Positions 55,939 to 64,000 of a DNA stretch of 64,000 nucleotides are shown one piece after another. Numbering within the stretch: the first letter of the stretch is position 1; every line of letters starts with the position of its first letter. The translations under genes and the position numbers were made by a program. The DNA comes from Bacteroidota bacterium (GTDB taxonomy: Bacteria; Bacteroidota; Bacteroidia; AKYH767-A; OLB10): contig JADKFV010000051.1 of the NCBI GenBank assembly GCA_016717325.1, positions 46,848 through 110,847 on the forward strand. Direction: 5' to 3'. The notes beneath the pieces are model-generated. The model searched no databases, was not told the DNA's origin, and worked only from the letters and a program-made list of their open reading frames with translations.

Positions 55939-57686
55939 GGCAGCCTGTGAAAAAACCATTTCCTCAACAGCTGCACGTTAACAACATGTGGTAAAAATAA
56001 AAATTACAACAACACCGTTGACATACCTTAGCAAAAAAATAAATATGCATCACATAGCTGAGGGCTGCCGGCATCAAATGGAAATATCAAGTTTAGATTG
56101 CAACATCGATACTGAAAATGTTGTACGCTTTATTGATGCATTTGTATGCAAGCTCGATTTACAGAAATTAAATTTTGCAGTAAGCACCATAAAAGATGAA
56201 GGCCGCCCATCGTACCACAGCAGTATATTTTAAAAATATATTTGTATGGCTACCTCAATGGAATACGCAGCAGCCGCAAACTTGAGCGCGAGTGCACGCG
56301 CAACATCGAAATGCAATGGCTCTGTGGCAAGTTGATACCGAGCTACCATAGCATTGCCGATTTTCGTAAGGACAACCCAAAGGCATTGCGCAATACGTTC
56401 AAGTTATTTGTAAGTTTTCTTAAAGACATTGACTTAATAGGAGGAGAGCTTATTGCAATAGATGGGACCAAAATACGCGCCCACAACAGCAAGAAAAATA
56501 ATTATTCGCAGAAAAAAATTGAGCGCCACTTTACATTCATTGAAAATAAAATAAGTGAATATATGGCACAATTGGATAAATGCGATGCAGCCGAAGACGA
56601 GATAAAAATCACAAACATTACCAAAAAGATTGAGCAACTTGCAGCGCGAAAAATATTTTATGAAACACTGGAAACAGAATTAAAAGAAAGTGGCGACACG
56701 CAGATAAGCACCACCGATGCCGATGCACGCGCATTGCTCATACAAGGCCAGGTAGTAGAAGTAGCCTACAACACACAAGCAGCCGTTGACGATAAGCACA
56801 AACTTGTAGCTGCCACACACACCATAAACCGTAACGACAGAAACGCCCTTACCGATATTGCCACCGAAGCAAAGCAAAATATGGATGTATCAACGTATAC
56901 AGCTATAGTAGATAAAGGATACCACAACGGCCGGCAAATACAGCAGGCCACCAATGCCGGCATAGTAACCATAGTAGCACCACCCGAAATAGTAAACAGC
57001 AACGAGCATGGCACCACCCCGATTACGTAGTAACTAAGTTTGTATACGATGAAAGCACCGATACATATACATGTCCACAAGGCGCAACACTAACAACCAC
57101 AGGCACATGGCATCGCAAATCGCGCGAGCGCGATACTTACCAATTTAAAAAATACCGTACACCAAAATGTAAAACCTGCCCTGCAAAACACCTGTGCACA
57201 GGGCGCGCCAAAGGAGGCCGCGAAATAGAACGCAGTGAGTTTGCTGCCGAAGTTGAAGCCAACAATGCTCGCTATAACAGCCACAAGGAAACATACCGCA
57301 AGCGACAAGAAATAAACGAACACATATTTGGTACAATAAAACGAGTATGGGGATATTACTACACAAACTTGAAAGGATTAGAAAAAGTAAATGGCGAATG
57401 GAGCCTCATCATGACAGTTTACAACATCAAGCGCACAATCAACATACTAGGTATACAGCCACTGTTAGAGAAACTAAAAACTGGAATCCTGACTACACAA
57501 GGATTTCACGGCTAAAATCAAAAACGACCGCATTACATCAATTTCTACGCATTCAATTTCACGAGCATAGTGTAGCAGCGTAAAAAACAACCCCCGTTAA
57601 AAACGCCACAAATCGTATATGGTCACCGTTACGAAGCTGTTTCGGCCGCCAAAATTTTTAAAAGGTAGGTTTTTTCACATCCTGAC
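55939..57686 (+). mobile_element. IS1182-family insertion sequence, copy B, inside an attC-like core
   Basis: Ends GGCAGCCTGTGAAAAAACC on the left, GGTTTTTTCACATCCTGAC on the right. Flanks CCCGGTAAC on the left and GGTTTGCAGATTGG on the right. About 1748 bp. Same orientation as copies A and C. It separates the McrBC cassette from the ParB-like/nuclease cassette. Confidence 0.85.
56045..57583 (+). pseudogene. IS1182-family transposase, copy B (frameshifts)
   Basis: Same enzyme as copies A and C. Here the A run before IERHF is seven A and the frame is open across it (SQKKIERHFTFIENKISEYM). Breaks are at about 56230 (short T run before ILKIYLYG), at 57020 (ACCACCCC with one C missing) and at 57476 (KLKNW with one A missing). 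The D-D-E residues are present. Probably inactive as read. Confidence 0.85.
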
Positions 57687-57813
57687 GGTTTGCAGATTGG
57701 CGATGGGCGGGCTTTTCAGCACAAAAGTTAGTTCGGAGAACTGAACTTTCTGCTACCTCAAAACTGTCATGCGGAGACGAAACCCCGCCTATTGCCAATG
57801 TGCTGTTATCGGC
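57687..57813 (-). other. attC-like hairpin next to the ParB-like/nuclease cassette
   Basis: ATTGGCGATGGGCGGG (57696-57711) pairs with CCCCGCCTATTGCCAAT (57783-57799). The loop (TTTTCAGCACAAAAGTTAGT, then CGGAGAACTGAACTTTC) matches the loop of the 53.0-kb site. The core GTTATCGGC is at 57805-57813, 17 bp from the stop at 57830. It matches GCCGATAAC at 60119-60127. Confidence 0.7.
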
Positions 57814-57829
57814 TGCCCTTCTGTCCCTA

Positions 57830-58901
57830 TTACATAAAAGAATCAATTTTGTTTTGGCTGACTTCTAAAAGAAAAGAATCATAAGTTGTTGTAATTAAAT
57901 TCGGAAGATTTGCTTCTGACTTTAATAAGTTTATAAGTCTATATCTGTCTATTAGGACAACGTCATATATGTCTAATGGATTATACCAATTTAGTGATTC
58001 GTCACGTAAGTGTCGAGGCACAAAATGGTATGTCAAATAACCATTTTCAAACTGTATGTATTTATTCCATTTCGAACTGTGAGCGTCAAATTCTTTACTA
58101 ATCCAGTCAGTTCCACAAGCACATTGCCCAAAAAAAGTTGGTTGAGAAAATTGATTGTCTGGAAAATTGAAAACTCCAACCCAATCCAACCCGCCATCTC
58201 CAACATTATGAATACCTGCATTTTCTTCTGTGAAATTTGTTCGTTGGAGTTACATGAAGCAAATTACACAATTCAATCACTTTGTCGTAGAACTTACCAG
58301 TTATTGAAGGCAATAGATTTTCTCCAGAACCTGAACCAAAAAATATATTTTGTGTGTCAATTGGAGTTAGCTTTTTGAATGCTGGGCCACACAACTCTTC
58401 AAAATGATGTCCTAGTTTGTTAAGGCCACTTTTGGTAGCAAGTCTTAAAAGAGATGAACAAAGCAAAATAGCGTATAGTGTTTGACTTGTCGTTAGATTT
58501 TCCTTTAATGTTATGTCATTATTTGTAACAATAAAAGGATAGTCGTCACCAAAATTTAATTGCCTTGCTTTAAGTAAGTTGAAATACGAATTTATTTTTG
58601 ATGATATTTTATCTCTAAAGGCTGAATTATCGTCAGTTTCGTCAATAACTTCGTCTTCAATCGTATATTCTGTTGAAGATAATGCACCAATGAGTTCATT
58701 AATTTCATCTTCTTCTGCAACATCCTCAACTGCAACCAATGGGTTATTAGAATTCTCATCTAATAACCTATCTGTTATTTGCGCCTCACTAATTTTGCCT
58801 TCTTGTGAAATAAAACAGAAAAATTCAATATGATCTGCCCAATGATTAGGTTCGGAATTTAGCTTGGGCAAACTAAGGTCTAAATATTTTAAGTATGCCA
58901 T
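57830..58901 (-). CDS. Putative PD-(D/E)xK nuclease-like protein, split by one frameshift
   Basis: 58206-58901 gives an N-terminal part (MAYLKYLDLSLPKLNSEPNH...), an acidic linker (VEDVAEEDEINELIGALSST) and LRLATKSGLNKLGHHFEELC. One base too many near 58228 moves the frame to FTEENAGIHNVGDGGLDWVG, then PTFFGQCACGTDWISKEFDA and NGYLTYHFVPRHLRDE, ending at 57830. The GDGGLDWVG...GQCACGTDW arrangement is like the D...QCx catalytic region of restriction-endonuclease-like proteins in defence loci. Whole product about 356 aa. 5 bp downstream of the ParB-like gene. Nuclease assignment is inference. Confidence 0.6.
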
Positions 58902-58906
58902 AGCCG

Positions 58907-60004
58907 TTATATTTTTTCTTTTTCTCTTATTTTTTTTGTGATTGTTCGGCTAATAAGTTCGGCAGAGTCTATAATTTCATCGGCAACTTTTTTATCATTC
59001 TTATCTGGATTAGAACTTCTATGAACTATTTTTTGGGCTTCAACTAAATTTTGCAGAGCTTTTGTAAGATACAATCTGATATTTTCATCAGCTAAATCCG
59101 TTAGTTCTGCCGCCTCTTTTAAATTTTTCTCTCCACTAATAAATGATTCTCTTGCTTCAATATTTTGAATTACTTTATTTAAAACCCTTAAATTTCTATT
59201 GTCACCAATTCTTGTCTTTCCATTTGAAAGTTTTTGATAAAGCCATTCCGTTACTTCTTTTAATCTTTCTAGGCTTACATTTTCAAAAGGAGTTTCAGAC
59301 TCCATATCAATTCCCATAAATTCGGCAATTGCTGAATGCATTGTTATAGCATCGGTAATTAATGAAAGGTCAAAATTTTCTTCATCAAGGTCAGGTATAT
59401 TGTAATACTTTCTACTTTGAATAATTTCAAAAGCCTTATATCCTGTAAGAAGCCTTCTGACATAAGGGGCTTTGCTTCCAATCTCTTTTGCTAAGTCTTT
59501 GTAAACCGAAATGTTTTTAATTGGTTTCTGTTGATATAGATGATTTAAATACCTTGCTTTTGAAATTACAGGCCACTGCTTTACGCCTGTAACATGCCTA
59601 AATGCTAAATAATTTTCTACTTCACTTCTTTCTTTTACAATATAAACCCAAAGTTTTTCGGGAATATTGTTTTTAGCTTTTGCTTCATTTGACAAACTTT
59701 CAACCGCTTTTGGGCTACTTGCTGCTAATCCTGGATTGGCAAGTAATTTAATTGCAGCTAATCTCCGGTTTCCTTCAATAACAATGTAGGTTTGATTATC
59801 AGGAATAACAATTATTGGTTCTCCTGAAAAGAATCCGTTTTCAGAAATTGAGGCCATTAAATCAATTAGAGTTGCATCAGAAAGCATCCAGTTTAAAACA
59901 TCTTTATCCTGTGCTCCTTTTAATCTTTCAGGCAGTCTTGGATTGATATGGTCTAACTTCAAATTTTGAATGTCAACCTCAATAAATTTTGCGTCTGCTT
60001 TCAT
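58907..60004 (-). CDS. ParB/sulfiredoxin-fold protein
   Basis: 365 aa. N-terminal ParB-like domain: LKLDHINPRLPERLKG, then DLMASISENGFFSGEPIIVI and IVIEGNRRLAAIKLL (EGNRR box at 77-81), then an HTH-like part (VYKDLAKEIGSKAPYVRRLL) and a long C-terminal helical region. Related proteins act in DndB-like or other DNA-modification and defence systems as sequence readers or NTP-dependent enzymes. The coupled downstream gene is nuclease-like. Together they make a two-gene candidate defence unit. Not a chromosome-partition ParB (no ParA, wrong C-domain). Confidence 0.8.
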   Translation of the reverse strand: MKADAKFIEVDIQNLKLDHINPRLPERLKGAQDKDVLNWMLSDATLIDLMASISENGFFSGEPIIVIPDNQTYIVIEGNRRLAAIKLLANPGLAASSPKAVESLSNEAKAKNNIPEKLWVYIVKERSEVENYLAFRHVTGVKQWPVISKARYLNHLYQQKPIKNISVYKDLAKEIGSKAPYVRRLLTGYKAFEIIQSRKYYNIPDLDEENFDLSLITDAITMHSAIAEFMGIDMESETPFENVSLERLKEVTEWLYQKLSNGKTRIGDNRNLRVLNKVIQNIEARESFISGEKNLKEAAELTDLADENIRLYLTKALQNLVEAQKIVHRSSNPDKNDKKVADEIIDSAELISRTITKKIREKEKI

Positions 60005-60127
60005 CTATTTTTTATTATAATTTTCATTGCAAATATACCTAAAAATGGCATTAATTAATTTAAAAAAACTGTTGATTTTTGGTCTGTCTGTTCAATGCCG
60101 TGCTGTCGTCATAGGGTTGCCGATAAC

Positions 60128-61877
60128 GGCAGCCTGTGAAAAAACCATTACCTCAACAGTTGCACGTTAACAACATGTGGTAAAAATAAAAATTACAACG
60201 ACACCGTTGAAGCACCCTCGTAAAAAAATAAATATGCATCACATAGCTGAGGGCTGCCGGCATCAAATGGAAATATCAAGTTTAGATTGCAACATCGATA
60301 CTGAAAATGTTGTACGCTTTATTGATGCTTTTGTTTGCAAGCTCGATTTACAGAAATTAAATTTTGCAGTAAGCACCATAAAAGATGAAGGCCGGCCATC
60401 GTACCACAGCAGTATATTCTTAAAAATATATTTGTATGGCTACCTCAATGGAATACGCAGCAGTCGCAAGCTTGAGCGCGAGTGCACGCGCAACATCGAA
60501 ATGCAATGGCTCTGTGGCAAGTTGATACCAAGCTACCATAGCATTGCCGATTTTCGTAAGGACAACCCAAAGGCATTGCGCAATACGTTCAAGTTATTTG
60601 TAAGTTTTCTTAAAGACATTGACTTAATAGGAGGAGAGCTTATTGCAATAGATGGGACCAAAATACGCGCCCACAACAGCAAGAAAAATAATTATTCGCA
60701 GAAAAAATTGAGCGCCACTTTACATTCATTGAAAATAAAATAAGTGAATATATGGCACAATTGGATAAATGCGATGCAGCCGAAGACGAGATAAAAATCA
60801 CAAACATTACCAAAAAGATTGAGCAACTTGCAGCGCGAAAAATATTTTATGAAACACTGGAAACAGAATTAAAAGAAAGTGGCGACACGCAGATAAGCAC
60901 CACCGATGCCGATGCACGCGCATTGCTCATACAAGGCCAGGTAGTAGAAGTAGCCTATAACACACAAGCAGCCGTTGACGATAAGCACAAACTTGTAGCT
61001 GCCACACACACCATAAACCGTAACGACAGAAACGCCCTTACCGATATTGCCACCGAAGCAAAGCAAAATATGGATGTATCAACGTATACAGCTATAGTAG
61101 ATAAGGGATACCACAACGGCCGGCAAATACAGCAGGCCACCAATGCCGGCATAGTAACCATAGTAGCACCACCCGAAATAGTAAACAGCAACGAGCATGG
61201 CACCACCCCCGATTACGTAGTAACTAAGTTTGTATACGATGAAAGCACCGATACATATACATGTCCACAAGGCGCAACACTAACAACCACAGGCACATGG
61301 CATCGCAAATCGCGCGAGCGCGATACTTACCAATTTAAAAAATACCGTACACCAAAATGTAAAACCTGCCCTGCAAAACACCTGTGCACAGGGCGCGCCA
61401 AAGGAGGCCGCGAAATAGAACGCAGTGAGTTTGCTGCCGAAGTTGAAGCCAACAATGCTCGCTATAACAGCCACAAGGAAACATACCGCAAGCGACAAGA
61501 AATAAACGAACACATATTTGGTACAATAAAACGAGTATGGGGATATTACTACACAAACTTGAAAGGATTAGAAAAAGTAAATGGCGAATGGAGCCTCATC
61601 ATGACAGTTTACAACATCAAGCGCACAATCAACATACTAGGTATACAGCCACTGTTAGAGAAACTAAAAAACTGGAATCCTGACTACACAAGGATTTCAC
61701 GGCTAAAATCAAAAACGACCGCATTACATCAATTTCTACGCATTCAATTTCACGAGCATAGTGTAGCAGCGTAAAAAACAACCCCCGTTAAAAACGCCAC
61801 AAATCGTATATGGTCACCGTTACGAAGCTGTTTCGGCCGCCAAAATTTTTAAAAGGTAGGTTTTTTCACATCCTGAC
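60128..61877 (+). mobile_element. IS1182-family insertion sequence, copy C, inside an attC-like core
   Basis: Ends GGCAGCCTGTGAAAAAACC on the left and GGTTTTTTCACATCCTGAC on the right. Flanks GCCGATAAC on the left and GTTTTTGGGC on the right. About 1750 bp. The best preserved of the three copies, with one frame break in the transposase. Confidence 0.87.
60234..61774 (+). CDS. IS1182-family transposase, copy C (one frameshift in an A run)
   Basis: MHHIAEGCRHQMEISS at the start. N-terminal DUF772-like part (YLYGYLNGIRSSRKLERECT, IPSYHSIADFRKDN), then IDGTKIRAHN (first Asp), AIVDKGYHNG (second Asp) and NEHIFGTIKRVWG (Glu). The frame breaks once at 60706-60711, where six A are read (copy B has seven, which restores the frame). 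About 513 aa when joined. A Cys-rich region (CKTCPAKHLC) lies before the last catalytic part, as is usual in this family. Confidence 0.9.
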
Positions 61878-62004
61878 GTTTTTGGGCTTGGCGAAGGTGG
61901 GGTTTAGAAAGCACTAAAGTTCAAATTTAGTACAAAAGCTAATAGAAAGTACAAATGTTCAGCCTAGTACTAAAGCCCCACTTTTGCCAAACCCATGTTG
62001 TGCG
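61878..62004 (-). other. attC-like hairpin next to the esterase cassette
   Basis: GGGCTTGGCGAAGGTGGGG (61884-61902) pairs with CCCCACTTTTGCCAAACCC (61976-61994), and the core GTTGTGCG follows (61997-62004), 9 bp from the esterase stop. It is the reverse complement of CGCACAAC at 62880-62887. The loop contains repeated AGTACAAA/TAGTACTAAAG words. Left core GCCGATAAC at 60119, displaced by IS copy C. Confidence 0.7.
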
Positions 62005-62012
62005 TTCGGCTT

Positions 62013-62828
62013 TTATTCTGTTTTGTTAAATGTCCAAATTATTGCTTTTTCTTTCGTTGCTCTGAAAATAGTATTGTGTTTCTCTTTAGGTTCAGGTGAA
62101 TAAATCCATTTGATATTTGGCATATTTTCTGTCTTAAAAATTTCAGCTAAACTATTTGTATATTGTGAAATATCTTCAGCACTTGAACCTGCAAACCAAA
62201 TTCTTTTCTCTGTTTTGGGAAATTAGTTAAATGCTCTTTTGCAGTTCTTACTAAATAGTGATTGTTCCACCATATTGAAGGGTCAAAAGCAATATAATTG
62301 TCAAACATTTCGGGTGAAAGAATAAATGTTTCTACTACAAATAGTCCTGATAATGATTCTCCAATAATGCTTCTTTTGAAGTTGTTCTATATCTCTTATT
62401 AATTTCTGGGAAAAGTTCTTCTTTTATAAACGTCTGAATTTTTCAGAACCACCAACAATTGGCAATTTCTTTGTCTTTCTCAATTTCTGTTGACCTGATA
62501 AATCTCGTCTACGTTGAGTATTTGCAATACCTACTAAAATCATTGGTGGTATTTTTTTTGCTAATATTAGTTCAGCAAGTGTATTCGCAATATGAGGGAA
62601 ATCTTCGTCTACAATTCCTCCGTCTGCCATATACATTACTGGCAAAGAGTCTGTACTTGTTTTATATTCTGGTGGTGTCCAAACGTTAATATTTCTTGTT
62701 TCTCCAACTTGTTTTGATTCTATGGTAAACTCATCGTGAATCGGAACTTTGTCTTTAGGTTGTTTTGCGTTTGTACAACTTGATATTGTTACAAAAAGTA
62801 ATAATAAACTAAAATATATTGATTTCAT
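62013..62828 (-). pseudogene. Alpha/beta-hydrolase esterase lipoprotein (esterase D-type), frameshifted
   Basis: Start MKSIYFSLLLLFVTISSC at 62828, lipobox with Cys18, then VGETRNINVWTPPEYKTSTD, LPVMYMADGGIVDEDFPHIA and PPMILVGIANTQRRRDLSGQ. After 62440 the frame changes: FIKEELFPEINKRYRTTSKE, then (after the expected nucleophile box GxSxG, which falls at a break near 62385) LFVVETFILSPEMFDNYIAF, NNHYLVRTAKEHLTNFPKTE, stop at 62013. At least three indels. Family: Fes/EstD-like esterases. Bounded by matching cores (61997 and 62880), so a one-gene cassette. Confidence 0.72.
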
Positions 62829-62879
62829 TTTCTTGGTTTTAATTTTTGTTCTTCTGTTTATGCGGTTTTTCCAAGCTGA

Positions 62880-63030
62880 CGCACAACGAAGAAGGGATTA
62901 AAGAAGTTTTAAAAAGAAGGGATTAGATGCACCACTGTTCGTTTTACCACCACTGTTTGTTAGAAGCACTACTGTTTGATTACCGAACAAAGCCCTCTTT
63001 TTAAAAATTTCTTTTAATCTTTATGTTAGC
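62880..63030 (-). other. attC-like site without IS (empty)
   Basis: CGCACAAC (62880-62887), left arm GAAGAAGGGATTAAAGAAG then TTTTAAAAAGAAGGG, and right arm CCCTCTTTTTAAAAATTTC then TTTTAATCTTTAT, and core GTTAGC (63025-63030). The arms pair over about 28 positions with few mismatches. Total length 151 bp. It serves as the unoccupied counterpart of 37332-38060. The 300 bp to its right (63031-63335) hold a small GTGCT/AGCAC hairpin and no gene. Confidence 0.65.
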
Positions 63031-63335
63031 GCTGCCGTGCTGCTCGTCTGGAGCACAACTGTTTGAAGTTCCGACACTGTTTGTTCAATGCGATTTACAT
63101 TAGAAGCGATGTTCGTCCGATTACGCACCGTGCGTTGGCAAAAAATAATTAAAACGGAAGGGTGGGAAAAAATAATTTGAATTTTCAGGAGAAAATATCT
63201 CTTAAAAAAATTGCCTTTTAGCGTTGGCTTCAGCGTTTTTTAAGAGTGTATTTTTTTTGTGTGAGGCTTTTTTCTTTACTCATTGTCTATACAGTTTCAT
63301 AAATTTTAGCAATCTGTTTCAATACATATTCTTGA

Positions 63336-64000
63336 CTAATCTTTCTTTTGTTCAAGTCGGATTGTGTTTATGTTGTCAGCTAAAACTGAAAAAGTTCTTT
63401 GTTCCGTCTGAATTAAGATTCGCAAACCGCTTTCGTGTATCGGTTCGCCTTTGTCCCAATCATCTTTGATAGTGTCTAGCGTTTCAAAGTCCATCATGAT
63501 TGACTTTGTGTTTGAGAAATAACCCTTGATTTGAGAAAGAATTTTCAAACCATGTGTGTCAATGTCTCCCTAATAAAACATTTCTTTGTCCTGAAAGCCA
63601 CAAAGCATTTTTCAATCTGCTCATCACTAAAACCGCTTCCGAAAATTCCAATTGTATTTTATTTGTGGAAGTGTCAAGAAATTCATCAAGTTTGAATAGT
63701 TGGTTTTGCTTTCTAAAACAAAACTTTCTCTACAAGGAATTTGCAAGTTGCAAAACTTCTTCTGTTACTTCAATGTCTGTAAGCCCCGAAAGATGTTTGT
63801 CAGGGAAATGTGTTTGTCCAAAAAAAAAAAAAACTCTAACTCTGATTTGGCTCTGATTGAATTTAAGCCCAAACCGTTTTTCAAATTCTTTGTCGTTGTA
63901 AATTCTTCGTTGATACTTTCTACTGGTAAAACAACATTCAACAAGTCAAGCAAAATTCCTTTTGTTGTTCTCAATAAATTTTGTGTGAACATTAACTGGT
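63336..64000 (-). pseudogene. jetD: JetD (Wadjet subunit D) C-terminal part, multiply frameshifted, 5' beyond window
   Basis: Pieces in consecutive frames on the minus strand: LEFFFFLDKHISL, then LSGLTDIEVTEEVLQLANSL, FVLESKTNYSNLMNFLTLPQ, TIGIFGSGFSDEQIEKCF, then GDIDTHGLKILSQIKGYF after a TGG-to-TAG-like stop, SIMMDFETLDTIKDDWDKGE and TIRLEQKKD, ending at 63336. The GDIDTHG motif and the VLESKTN and FGSGF segments are those of the DUF2220 (toprim-like) C-terminal part of JetD. At least four frame changes and one stop in 660 bp. It could be decayed, or low-quality sequence near a contig end. Partners jetABC would lie to the right. Confidence 0.62.

Noticed and set aside
58907..60004. ParB for plasmid or chromosome partition
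   Set aside because: No ParA neighbour, no parS-like sites seen, and the C-terminal part does not resemble partition ParB.
60234..61774. Long minus-strand frames opposite the transposases (e.g. 61079-61270, 61280-61513)
   Set aside because: They repeat identically in each IS copy only because the coding strand does; no independent features.
1..64000. CRISPR array
   Set aside because: Repeats found are long, dispersed and not regularly spaced; no cas genes.

Overview
The window is from a Bacteroidota genome, most likely a free-living Chitinophagales/Saprospirales-type bacterium. The evidence is low GC, AT-rich leaders without clear Shine-Dalgarno sequences, many exported proteins ending in type IX secretion (T9SS) sorting domains, SusC-like receptor architecture (carboxypeptidase-regulatory-like domain plus TonB-dependent barrel), and family content (DUF4231, DUF4256, DUF2490, two-component propeller sensors). 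No rRNA, tRNA or CRISPR array is seen.

Region 1 (1-15.8 kb) looks like ordinary chromosome. It holds three tandem sulfatase-type exported proteins on the + strand, a CotH-kinase-type T9SS protein and a Cys-rich lipoprotein. Minus-strand genes follow for a sugar dehydrogenase-like protein, DUF4231, a PaiB-like protein, DUF4256, and a TonB-dependent receptor with a His/Cys-rich small protein.

Region 2 (about 16-64 kb) is very different. Almost every gene is on the minus strand. Genes sit in groups of one to four separated by 150-750 bp structured spacers. Many are accessory, truncated or frameshifted. The spacers carry a repeated signature. A core of the form GTTRRRY lies at or just past the stop codon of one gene group, and its exact reverse complement lies just upstream of the first gene of that same group (GTTATAGGC at 50029 with GCCTATAAC at 51269; GTTACCGGG at 53141 with CCCGGTAAC at 55930; GTTATCGGC at 57805 with GCCGATAAC at 60119; GTTGTGCG at 61997 with CGCACAAC at 62880). 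Between cassettes these cores bound long imperfect hairpins. This is the layout of integron gene cassettes with attC sites. I interpret the region as a large cassette array (or a CALIN, since no integrase is in the window), with all cassettes reading leftward. An integrase/attI, if present, would lie right of 64 kb.

Three near-full copies of an IS1182-family insertion sequence (51278-53022, 55939-57686, 60128-61877) sit exactly at the AAC/GTT core of three of these sites. At least five further sites carry only left ends or internally deleted derivatives at the same point, so the IS lineage appears to target attC.

The cassettes between the IS copies carry defence-type genes: a TIGR02391-type Abi-like protein with a partner, McrBC, and a ParB-like protein paired with a frameshifted nuclease-like protein. 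A decayed JetD (Wadjet) gene is at the right edge. Further left are a HigBA toxin-antitoxin pair, a TerC-Fic-MscS-DUF2490 operon, ClbS/DinB-type proteins, aldo/keto reductase, YciI, ChaN-like and T9SS genes.

Many genes have single-base frameshifts in homopolymers, including all three IS copies (5, 6 and 7 A at the same place). Some are probably sequencing or assembly indels rather than true pseudogenes. Others, such as nonsense mutations and fragments, look like real decay.
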